DNA of 64,000 nt, taken from positions 270,736-334,735 of the forward strand of contig VJWN01000031.1 in NCBI GenBank assembly GCA_007644065.1, given 5' to 3'. Positions within the stretch are counted from its first letter, which is position 1. The number at the start of each line of letters is the position of its first letter. The notes beneath the pieces are model-generated. The model ran no database searches and had not been told where the DNA came from. It worked only from the letters and a program-made list of their open reading frames with translations. Both the position numbers and the translations under genes were made by a program. Shown piece after piece: positions 46,236-57,300 of this stretch. The stretch comes from Margaritispora aquatica. Taxonomy: Eukaryota; Ascomycota; Leotiomycetes; Helotiales; Discinellaceae.

Positions 46236-49200
46236 ACGATTGCGCTCACCATGCGGTTGTGCTGACCCAAAGTGACTTCGAGTCAGCGAGCGAAGAGAGA
46301 GAGAGAGCTGTCGCGCACCACAGCCTGGAAAAATGGCGTCGTCCTTCAGTCAATCGGTCGAGATATCTTTGTAGTAGTGTTGATCCTAATGAATGGTTGC
46401 CTGGGGTCGCAGAATCTTCATCTGCGGAATGTGAGTGTGGTTGTAAGGGTTGGTTAGAGATGAAAGTCGAAAGACAGAAAGAAGCTTTTAGGTCTGGTTT
46501 GGTGTGGTTTGGTTTGCACAGTTCTAGCTCAGTGTTTTCGCGAGAATTAGGTACGGGCACCGTCAAGAACCGGTCCGTCCTTAAGGTGACCAAGCCAAAC
46601 CTTGGAAGATCACCTCAGAATTGATCTTCAGATCAAAATAGCCGGGATCTAGTACCTTATTGGAGTACCAGTCAAAGGTTCAAAGTACGAAATATTGCTA
46701 ATAGAAGGATTGCTATTACGGTATTGTTGGAACTCCACCAACACGGAACACTAACTAGTATATCAAGCTTGATATTTGTGACAAATTTGATCCTATGAAC
46801 ATTCAGACTTTCATATGCCAAGAAATTCCAATACTTTTGAATCTGACAAGAGATCTTTCTACTAGTACCGATGAGTACAAGAACGCTTGATGTTGTTCTG
46901 TGCTCAGATGTCAGAAATTTCGTTGGCTTGACTCGCTTCCCAACCTAGGTAGCTACAGGAGTTTTGGTTTTTGATCTTGATCTCGACAAGGTGTAAATAG
47001 GTGTAAATAGGTGTATATATGTGTATATATGTGAATACTCTCGTGGCTCGGTACATTCATTGTACGTGCTTGAAGATGCAAATTGCACAGCATTTTCATA
47101 CTTCATGCGCTTGTTATTGCCGTAAAACTGTCCGACGGCAAGACAGGGTGCAGCATGAGCCGCTGTGCCCCGAGATAAGCGCATTTACACTTGCATTACC
47201 GTTACCGTACGCATCTGTCTCGAGTACGGTAGGCAGGTAGGCAGGCAAGTCTTCATCGAGCTACCTATCCAGAGGGGAGGAGGACAATACTCGGTCATAG
47301 ACATGTATGAGCGGCGAGCAATATCACCTCGACTATACAGCCCTCCCCTCTTTTTATTGCCTTGCTATAGTGCGAGTATCTCAATATATCGCCAACCCCT
47401 CATATTTGCTAGTGTATGTAGTGTAAGCAAATTCAGGTCCTCGATCCCCTCTTTTTGAGCTAGGTAGTAGGTACAGTATTTCTAGCCTACCGTACAGCAG
47501 TAGTTGGTTGTACTACTGTACTCCATCCCATACACCAAAGGTGGAGAAATCGGATATCAACCTGTTGGAAGCTTGGAGCTTGAAGGAAAAATTCAACGGC
47601 GCTCTGCCTCAACTTCGGATCATGATCCGTAACTTTTCTCCCATACCAGCCACGCCTGTGATCTCCATCCCGTTCAAACATTGGATGTTTTCTCTCCGCG
47701 AAGAAAAAAAGTTGCAACGAGCAAGCAATCTTGTAGCAAACTACACGGGAAGGACTTCTGCTTCGCGTGATCTCTCAATTTCGGGCAATCTCCTTTTCTG
47801 CAATAAGGTTGCATCCAGATGTCGATCCTCACCCTCCATCCATCGGCTTTTTCACAGATAAGCACTCTGACGGGTGGACACCCACAGCTTCCCTCGTGTT
47901 GTCGTGCAGAACCTTCCCACCTTCTCTGCCACTCCTGTGAATCTTCACAGGTCTTGTGTGTGTGGAGGTCAACGGCGGCCCCTGTCGATACAAAGTCGGC
48001 TCTTCTCGGCACTTGCAAGCCCCCATCACCATCTCTCAGTGCCTTTCATCCAATGATGCCCATAAAGTGTGGGTGGGCATCAGTGTCAGTGGCTGAGAGT
48101 GACGATATCGCAGCTTTTAGGCTTGGAAGATTTGCTGGAGATATCGCGGACTGCCATCTGATTCCGGTGTTCTGTCGCGCAAGGACGAAGAGAGGAGATT
48201 TCATCTTTTGAGATGAAGCACCGAATCTTCACATGCCAAAAGACACGCGAAGGGCAGAACTGAGCAAGCTCGACATTTAGCCTCTCACCGCTTCAAGTCA
48301 CGGCATCTCGCAACATCAACATCACGACAGCTGAGACCATCAACCCCAAACCTCACCGACTGCACGCCGGCCTGCCAATCCTACTATTTACCAATTAAGC
48401 TTCTGCAGCGGTAAACAGCGGGAAAGAAAAGCTGCGCCAAGGCTGGGGATCGCCTCATCTGTGACTTTGTCCAACGCACATGTCTCTGCCTTGCTTTTTT
48501 CCGTGCATGATGGTTCTCTCAAAGGTAATCTCATTCGACGCTCTGCATTTCTGTATGCAGCTGCCTGCTTAGTGTTCCTCTGTCTGACGAGCTTGCCCCC
48601 CCGAAGATTCTGCGAACGTTTCAGGACTGAAGACGGGATTGCTGTTGGTTGATGACTTGAGAAATGCATCAAAGTCGTTAATGGCGTGTTTTTATGACCC
48701 CTCCTTCGCTACCCCTCTCCATATCTTTCTGTCTTTGGTGACATGTTTGTCCGCTTCGCTCCCCAGCTTTTGAAGAAGGAAGTGCTGTACGAGAAGAACA
48801 CGAGACCGAGACTGTTCCATGCCCTGGGAGTGTTGTCTTACTTCTTCGAAAGCAAGTGTTTAATCAAGCTTTATGGCATTTGTCAAAGTTGACAACGTGC
48901 AAGCAGGGTCCAGCTGAGGAACCAAGGAATAATGAAGTACAACTGAAATTAAAAAAATATAAGTTTGTTTTTTTCTCTTTTGAATACCTTACGAAAGCGC
49001 AAAGTTGTTATGACGAGAAAAATGATATTGGTTTGAGCACGACAGAATCCGAGTCATGTGATAATTCTCGTGACTTTCGTCTTGCTGGCTAAAATGGGCT
49101 TCGAACGCACTCTTCATCGTTATGATCTCTCCTTTGACCAAGAGTCCCTGGCTCGCGTATAATCCGTTCTAAGTTTTTATCATACAAACACCGAAACGTC

Positions 49201-49448
49201 TGTCAAATGAAATATCCTAAGTCCTAAGTGTCAACACACTTGAAGAAAAAACACTTGGTTTGGGTTGGTTTCATATCATAGCCTCAAGTTATCTCGAGGC
49301 TTCTCTCTAAGCCCCAGTCAGAGTTTGTCTTGTTCACATCCCATATGTCTTCATAAGAGCTTTTTCGATTGAGAGACAAGTCTTCGGAGTTTTGGATGTC
49401 TAATCGTGTATATTCAGGAACAGCCTAAAGACTAGTCAAATTCACAGT
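46236..49448. other. Gene-poor 3.2 kb region
   Basis: acrB promoter side, a 10-bp tandem repeat, and open frames of at most 146 codons without domains. Nothing else was recognised up to the HET gene. Confidence 0.45.
46991..47033. repeat. 10-bp tandem repeat
   Basis: Four consecutive decamers: GTGTAAATAG twice, then GTGTATATAT twice, followed by a partial unit. Confidence 0.8.
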
Positions 49449-51387
49449 ATGAATATTGACACGCAGCTATGCAGTCGCTGCGCATCAATCTTCTCGACCT
49501 TTGAGAATCTCAAGAATATCAAATATGTCTTTGGAAGTCGGGGTTATAGACATTACAACGAAAGCGACCTCGCAGCGAGTGCCTCGAAAGGCTGCAAACT
49601 ATGTACACTTCTTGTGTCTGAAACGAGGACTTCTTGGCGCAACGTAGACAATGCAGAGATTGTATTAAGAGTACACGATGATTCCTTCATTACTCAAAAG
49701 CAAAGCGATCTTGATGTGCACCCCTTCTACAACGCGGGAAAAGACCTTTTTATCAATGTCACACTCCTTCCAGCCAATGATGACAATGAGCTCTATAACT
49801 GCACTTTCATCCTTGTCACTACAACTGGTGAGTGCAGATGCTTTATTTATACATTGAAATGCATCACTAACAAAGAGCAAAGACAATGACGCAGCCAAGT
49901 ACATCAAAGGTCGTCCCATCCCGACTGATGTGTATGATCTTCAGAGTCAAAATCAGATTCAAACCTGGCTCCGGGATTGCCAGAACAATCACCAATGCTC
50001 TCAAGTGATGGCTAAGCCTAGACTTCCCACAAGAGTTCTTGATCTCTCTGGGCCTCAACCTTGCCTGCACGTTAGTGCACAGGATGAGCATGCTGAATAC
50101 GCATGCCTCAGTTATTGCTGGGGTGGGCCGCAAGATGTACTCACAACAAAAGCGAACCTAGAGGCACATATCAAGGGCCTACCACTGGACAAGCTGCCAC
50201 AGACCCTACAAGACGCAATCTCGGTGACGAAAACACTCGGCCTTCGCTTCCTATGGATTGATGCACTGTGCATCATACAAGATTGTATGGATGATAAAGC
50301 TATTGAAATCACAAAGATGGGGTCGATTTATAGGGACGCAACTATGACCGTATTCGCAACTAGTGCCTCGCGAGTTGGCGAAGGCTTCTTGCAACATCGA
50401 ATTCCAGATCACAATGGCATCACATTACCTTTCTATGTTTCCGAAACCACTCAAGGGGCAGTAACCATGATGTTGAAAAGCGATCCCGACACCCTCAATG
50501 AGCCGCTCGATTCCCGCGCCTGGGTAGTTCAAGAAACCCTCCTCTCCCGACGAAGACTGATGTATGGGACAAGAGAAGTTCTATGGAAATGTCAAGAGGA
50601 CGATTACCAAACTCTGACAACCACGCCACGATACTACGACATGTTGATGACTCAACTCCCCGGCGACATTCTCTTCGCCGCAACGCAAGATGGCCCCACT
50701 CAAAGGCAGAAGCAACTCGACAACGCCCATGCGGATCACTGGCGCACCATCGTGCGGTACTTCACCAGTCGCGAGATCACGAACCGAGACGATCGTCTAC
50801 CAGCTATAGGCGGTATTGCAGCCGAGCTGCAGAAAAGTTGGAAGGATGACTATATCGTTGGGGCGTGGCGGCGCACGCTGGCTCCAAATCTAATGTGGTA
50901 TCGATTGGCAAATCATGAGACGGCTTCGCTACCGAGACCGGTTGAGTATCGTGCTCCTACTTGGTCGTGGGCTTCGGTTGATTGTGCGGTGGATTTGAGA
51001 CCGGTTGAGTTTATTGATGTCGAGGTCATCAGTTGTGATATTCAGCTTCATTCACCACTTGCGCCTTTTGGCTCAGCTAGTAGCGGTGAGCTGATCCTGA
51101 AGGCGAAAGTTCTGACAACCGCTCAAATCAAGCCAGAGAAAGTAAGCGGATGGAAATACATACCTGACACCGAGACTGGTTCCAGTCTTGGGCGTGGCTC
51201 TGTCTGCGTGTTGTTCGGATTCCACAATGGACGCGCGGTTGGGATCGTCTTGAGAGTTGAGCAAGATGATAACTATTCCCGTATTGGTAGTTTTGGTCAT
51301 GACGATAGCGTCCAGCGGTATCGGGGAGACCGCAATTGCGTGTGGAAAAGATCTGAGGTGGTTATCGAAGAGCTCAGAGTAATCTGA
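49449..51387 (+). CDS. HET-domain (heterokaryon incompatibility) protein, 627 aa
   Basis: Two exons, 49449-49827 and 49883-51387, join in phase 1 (GTGAGT..AAAG). The N-terminal region has paired cysteines (LCSRCASIF, GCKLCTLL) typical of the leader found before many HET domains. The HET domain spans about 199-345 with its three blocks: YACLSYCWGG, LRFLWIDALCIIQD with GSIYRDATMTVFATSA, and DSRAWVVQETLLSRR. Beyond it, residues 400-520 keep LPAIGGIAAELQKSWKDDYIVGAW and APTWSWASVD, the conserved tail of this family. HET proteins can trigger programmed cell death on non-self recognition; whether this one does cannot be told. All key blocks are intact. Confidence 0.92.
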
Positions 51388-52623
51388 GACCACACGTTCA
51401 GAAGTAATCGAATACTCAGCTTTATAACCAAGCAGCATGTGGCACTTCTCAGTGTCACCGAGTGTCACCTATTTGTCATACTTTTGTCTTACTTTTGTCG
51501 TACTTTTGTTGCGATATACAAACACGAGATTCAACGAACACAATTTCTGACAGTTCAAAAAAGGCCCTGCCGAAGTACCTTCTCAACCACGCTCGCTGTA
51601 ATCTAGTATCAAAGGTACCTCCTGCCACAGTCCCTCCCAGACTTCCAAATCATATTTCCCAATTTCTCCCATCATAGCTGCGTCTGTACCACGATGGCGT
51701 TCTTCAACCAGTGACAGAGAAGGCTAGAAGACCATTCAAGGTACTCTGACAGCCAATCGTCCAATCTGACATTTTATCTCGTGGTATGTACCTAGTGTTC
51801 TGGTATCACCACTCACGAACGGATTATCCCGTCGTTGGTACCACTCTAGCAGATCTGGCCATGAGCTATGAGCCGTGTACTCGGTACCACGAGCTCGATT
51901 CCACTAGCGAACTGACATATATACAGTCTATTCTTAACTGCGTCCACCTCTCTTTGTGGAATATATCGCAGCTAGACACCCTTAACCATTAAGCCTCTCT
52001 CGCGACCGCCTGGGCGTGGTGTGATGGGGATACAAAGCACAGAATATAACACCGCTTGGGAAATCCCGTATAGCACGACGGCAGGAGAATATGACAGTCC
52101 TCCTTCTAGAGTCCGGATCTGGATTTTGATCTAGATCCGTCAGTACCACGCAGCTGGCACGTTGTTGCTTGTGTCCCCTGATCTTCTTTGCAGCTGGGGC
52201 GTGGTTACGAGAGATATCAGACAACCTGGGTCGAAATTTGGATCTGTCGACAGATGTTGCCTTTGCTGAGAGGTGGACTTCGTAAAAGGGCGAGTGGGAG
52301 TGCTTTTTGAGATGTACAGGAGTTTGGACTCTCGCTTCGTGGCTGGAGGTCGTGATGGACTGGATCATGGCGAGATGAGATGGAAATAGGTAGATTCTTT
52401 GTATCGTTGTGTAGTGAGGATTGGGATGAGATGGGTATAAGAAACACTTGCCTTCTCTTCGTCAAGCACTTCGAACCATCATCTTCTCCATCATCCTCAA
52501 CAGTAAAAGCAGCAACTTCAATATCAATCCAACTCAACTTCTCGATTCAGAGCACACTCAACATTCAACAATCAAACAGTCCCAAATCCAGGCACTTTAC
52601 TTCAACAACCTCAAGCCACCAAC
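51388..52623. other. Intergenic region
   Basis: Upstream of the Leu-Pro repeat gene. Near 51479-51510 the string TACTTTTGTC recurs three times in tandem with small changes. No gene seen. The last 100 bp are a C/A-rich leader. Confidence 0.5.
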
Positions 52624-53589
52624 ATGAATTCCCACCTCTCACTCATCCTTCTCCTCCTCTTCATCTTCCTCCGCACCACACGCAGCAGCCCCATCAACCC
52701 AGGCACCGGCATGGACGGCGCAGCCAAAAAAGCACGACAACTCCCACTTCCACTGACTTCCGCCCTTCCTGTTTCAGTGCCTATTCCAGTGCCATCCATT
52801 CTCCCGACCTCGCTTCCAGTATCCCTACCCGCATCTATCATCCCATCGGGCGTCCCCTTGCTTCCAGTGCCGCCAGTCACGTCGCTTCTCCCGATCACTT
52901 CGCTGCCAGTGTCGGTATCGGATATCACTTCTCTGGTGCCAATAAGCGTGCCGTCGTTGCCTGTCTCGGTGCCTGCGTCTCTCCCTGCATCTCTGCCGAC
53001 TTCGCTGCCTTTGTCGTTGCCTACTACGTTGGTTACGCTGCCGGTTTCTCTACCGGTTTCGCTTCCTGTCAGTTTGCCAGCCACTCTACCAACTTCGCCG
53101 CCTGCTAGTCTGCCCGTTTCTGTTCCCACGTCTCTTCCAGTACCTATCCCAACCTCGCTCCCGGTCAGCCTCCCAGTCACTCTTCCTACATCTCTTCCGA
53201 TATCTATACCGACCTCGCTTCCGGTATCCCTTCCAGCATCACTTCCAGTTAGTCTACCTAGCCTGCCGGTGACTCTTCCCACGTCTCTCCCAATCACACT
53301 CCCGACCTCCTTGCCAATTACCCTTCCAACAGCTCTCCCAACGACCCTCCTCACCAAGCTCCCATCCATCACCCTCCCAGCCACTCTTCCCACAACCTTG
53401 CCAACATCCACATCAGCAGCAAAACAAGCTTGCCTGTTCCCAACGATGCTCGTCCCTGCATTCACGTTCTTCCCAGGTGGCGTCGTGCCTGCTATCACCA
53501 TCCCCTGTATTCCGGTGCCTACGATTCCTTCGCTTCCACTGCCAATCAAGCTCCCTGTTACGATTCCCAAGATCGCGCCCATTGCTTAA
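52624..53589 (+). CDS. Secreted Leu-Pro tetrapeptide-repeat protein, 321 aa
   Basis: Single frame from ATG 52624. Residues 1-21 are a signal peptide (HLSLILLLLFIFLRTTRSS). After a short basic segment (GAAKKARQ), residues about 41-270 are an almost unbroken series of four-residue units of the type S/T-L-P-x, with Val, Ala, Thr, Ser, Ile or Leu as the variable residue. The C-terminal 50 residues keep the Pro periodicity but add two cysteines, one in ACLFP and one in IPCIP. No transmembrane helix follows. I do not recognise the family; a wall-associated or surface-active structural protein is inference. Because the repeat unit is 12 bp, the complementary strand is also open for 323 codons (Gly/Val/Arg/Asp repeats) but lacks a signal peptide, so the plus frame is preferred. 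Confidence 0.75.
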   Translation: MNSHLSLILLLLFIFLRTTRSSPINPGTGMDGAAKKARQLPLPLTSALPVSVPIPVPSILPTSLPVSLPASIIPSGVPLLPVPPVTSLLPITSLPVSVSDITSLVPISVPSLPVSVPASLPASLPTSLPLSLPTTLVTLPVSLPVSLPVSLPATLPTSPPASLPVSVPTSLPVPIPTSLPVSLPVTLPTSLPISIPTSLPVSLPASLPVSLPSLPVTLPTSLPITLPTSLPITLPTALPTTLLTKLPSITLPATLPTTLPTSTSAAKQACLFPTMLVPAFTFFPGGVVPAITIPCIPVPTIPSLPLPIKLPVTIPKIAPIA

Positions 53590-54087
53590 GGATGGGATTG
53601 CTGTGATGAGGGGGGATAGAGGGAAGTTGCTGCTGGGTTGGATTTGACTGGACTGTTGGTCGAGTTGGGATCAAATGTTGAGATGGTGAAGGTGAGGCGC
53701 GGATGGAAATGTGCTCGCCTATTTTGCTTGATCTGATATTCAACTTGGGATTTGGAGGTTGGTTATTGGTCGTTGAAGACATTATTGAAGAATGCCAGGG
53801 ATGGATATGGTCTCCTTCGAGATCTTTTTCTTTGGGTCCATCGTTCCAAGCATTATTGTGTTCTTGGTTCTGGAATTATACCGCTTTGTTTCGAATTTCG
53901 CTTGTCCCATTCATGGTTATGTTGTGAGCTTGAGAAAGTGGTAGAATCTAGATAGTACCTTAGATCAATGGATATCTTTATTCTCCAACACCTACTTGAC
54001 AATATACAGATAATTCAGCACATAGTGATATCAGGTAGCGAATATTATGAGCAGGGATTTTTTGATGTGTTTATCTCGTAAGGCATG
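53590..54087. other. Intergenic flank of the repeat block
   Basis: Ordinary sequence with normal CA and TG content. No gene. The boundary with the AT-rich block is sharp at 54088/54089. Confidence 0.55.
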
Positions 54088-54088
54088 A

Positions 54089-54179
54089 CAAGAATCTGGC
54101 CGCTACGCTAAAATTACGTGACCGGCCCTATATTCGCAAGCTCGTTACGGGGGCCTTACGTAATTTTGCCAGATTCTTG
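54089..54179. repeat. 91-bp imperfect hairpin at the start of unit 1
   Basis: Left arm CAAGAATCTGGC, nine unpaired bases, AAAATTACGT. After a 38-bp loop comes ACGTAATTTT directly followed by GCCAGATTCTTG. The 22 paired bases match perfectly apart from the nine-base bulge. A diverged copy is at 60659-60749. Confidence 0.8.
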
Positions 54180-54254
54180 AATAGTGCCTAAGGCCGTAAG
54201 GCTTTATCCCGTAACCCGTAATCATATACTACGGCTCGTATTGTACATCTCGCG

Positions 54255-54346
54255 TATTTATAAAAAGCAATAATAGTAAGCGAACAACCTATTATAACTC
54301 CTATTATACCCGTTACGTATCTATAAAAAGCAACAATAGTAAGCGA
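54255..54346. repeat. Direct repeats of about 30 bp near the start of unit 1
   Basis: CGTAT, one variable base, TATAAAAAGCAA, one variable base, AATAGTAAGCGAA occurs twice, 63 bp apart. Both copies are also kept, with transitions, in unit 2. Confidence 0.7.
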
Positions 54347-57300
54347 ATAGCATTGTAAAGGATAGACGAACCTATAGTAGCTAAATAAATATATAAAAGT
54401 AATCGTATTCTTAATTTTTATATTCTTTATCTTATTTAAACTTTATAGTACGTACTATACCTTCGATCTTAATCGATATATAAATCTATAGTTCTTTATA
54501 AGGCTATAAATTTTAATTTTAAACTATAACTAACGTATATATAAATAGATATACTATTATTACTAATTATTTTAGAGTAAAACTACTACTACTATACTTT
54601 TCTTTTTTTTCCTTTCTCTTTTCTCTTTCCTTCTTCTAGCTTACTACTACTACTATTACTATCTACTATAACCTTCCCGCCGTTACTACTACTACTACCT
54701 CTACCTATTCTAGTCCTACCTACTCCTTCTACGGTTTACACGGGTACTTTACGGTCCCTTACGGCTCGTCCCCCCTTCTACTACGCTATTCTTTACTTTA
54801 ATAAAGATTCTCTAAACTTTTTTTAGATCGTTAATCTAAAGGTAAAATTTAGCTAGATTACTAGTTAAGTTCTTACTTCTAGTTATCGATACTATTAATT
54901 AGGTAAAAGCTATTAGACTAAGTATATAGTCGTTATAGGTTTATTTAATAGCTTTTATACTAACTATTATTATAATAGTAAGGGAAAACGTTACTCTTTT
55001 TATAAGAATCTCCTTTTTATAGATCGTTTTTGGTTATAACTAATATATTATAGGAATTATAGGCCTTACCCCTACTCCTACGCCTACGCCTACTCCTACG
55101 TCTATTTCTACACCTACTCCTACTATAAGTCGTACTATATCTATACTAAGGCGGGTCGCTCTCTTTTTAGCTATTAGAAGATCTTATTTAGTTTAGATTA
55201 TACCTACTTTTTCTTTTACTAGTCTATCTCGTAAGTATATAGTTATTTTATAACCCGTTTTAAATAGAAACTAACCCTTTATAGGCTATCTTGTCTACTT
55301 ATCTACTTTTATCGCCTTTGTCTTTACCTTCTCTACTATCCGTATCCGTCGTATTACGATACTTTTTAAAGAGCTTAATACTCTTTTTAGAGAGATCGTT
55401 ACTAAATTAGTATTTATAGCTATATTTCGGTCCGTTTTAAGCTATTACTAACGTTTACAGTAAAAGAATAATGATTTTAAAGAGTAGGATTAGAAGTAAA
55501 AGGAGGCTACGACGGTAGTAGTAGAGGATCGTTAGTATTATTAGTGTTATTAAAAGAAAGTAGGCCGGAAAGAGAAGAGTTCTAAGTTATAAATCTTATA
55601 AAAGGTTCTTTAACGTAGATATTAAGTAGTATAAATTATTTTAAATCTTTTTATAAGTCTTTATAAATAAGGTTAATAGTAAATCCTAATACTTAAGTCC
55701 TTTATAAAGGTAAATTAATACTTAATTTTTTTTTTTATTTTATTATATTAACTTTTTTAAAACCTTAAGATAATTTATATTTAATATTAAACCTAGTATT
55801 TTTTTAGCTATAAAGATCGTTAATCCTTTTATAAATAAAGTATAAGATATTATAATATAAAACTATTTATAAATAAAAACAAGTAACTATAAATCTAAAC
55901 TAATAATATAAAAAGATTAATCTTATAACTTATTAATTATTATTATAAAATATAAACGTATAAAATATTATTTATAAGAAAAAGAAATCCTTAAATCTAT
56001 ATCTTAACTTATAAGTTTAATTTATAAAATAATTTATAACTATTTATTAAAATTATTACTAAGTAAACAGGTCTATAAATAATATAAACCTAGTTTTATA
56101 ACGACTATTCTTAATCCGTTATAAAGACCTTCTAAAGGATATAAGTTATAAAGTAATAAAATAAAGGAACTAACTTTAAAATCTAATTTTAATAGAGGTA
56201 AACCTAGAATATTAATTTACTATAGTTATTTAATAGATATTTTAGATATTCTAGAACTTATATCGTTCGTATCTTATATATTAACTATTTAATATAACCG
56301 TAACAGGCTAAGAAAGTACTATAGAATATCCTTATTAAGCTCTATAACTATAGTATTAAAAGTTATTAATAAAGAATAGCTATAAAAAGTTAATAGGTCT
56401 TATAGGGCTTATAAAAGAAGGTCTAAAGAGTAAACTTAATTAATTAAACCCTTGATAATTAAAGGTTAATTAATATAGTTAGAAAGTTAAACTAGGTTAT
56501 TTAGTATCGGATTAATAAGTAAACTATTAATTTATTATATAAAATCTTATTTATTTTCTTTATTATAGACTTATATATTCTACTATAATCGTAACTAATA
56601 AAGGTAAAGCTAAATTAATAAAGAAGATTAAATATATATATAAACGATATTAGATTAAGTTCTATACTTTATAATTAAAAGAATCTATATAAAGTCTTTA
56701 CCTATAATTATAAGTACTTTACTAAAGAGAATATTATCTGTTTTAGACTATAAATTATATAATAACTAATAAACAACTTTAAAATAATACTTATATTATA
56801 TTAGAACTTTATCTTAAATAATTAAGTAAATATTTTATAAAAGCTTATTAAGATTACTTTATTTTATAATCGAACTTATAAAGTTTTTATTTAATTTAAT
56901 TAAGATTTTAAATTATAAATATAAAGTACGTTTATTAAATAATAATAAGGCTATAATTTCTATAAACGTTATATAAAGGATTATTTCCTTTTTTCTATAA
57001 TAATAATAATAAAGAGAAGTATAAAAAAAGGTTTTACTAATACTATTAGGTCCTTATAAATAAAAATATATTATTTATAGATCTATTAAAATCGTTATTA
57101 TAATTACTATAAAGTAAAATTATTAATCTTTATTAAATTATATAATTATTTTAGTACTAAGTATAGATTCGTATATTTAGTTATATATTAAAGTAATAGA
57201 ATAGTGTTTATAAGTCTAATCCTAAGTATTTATAGGTAGAGTATAGTCTATTAAAGTTTATTACTAATCTATAAAACCTTTTTTAATTAAAAATAACCTA

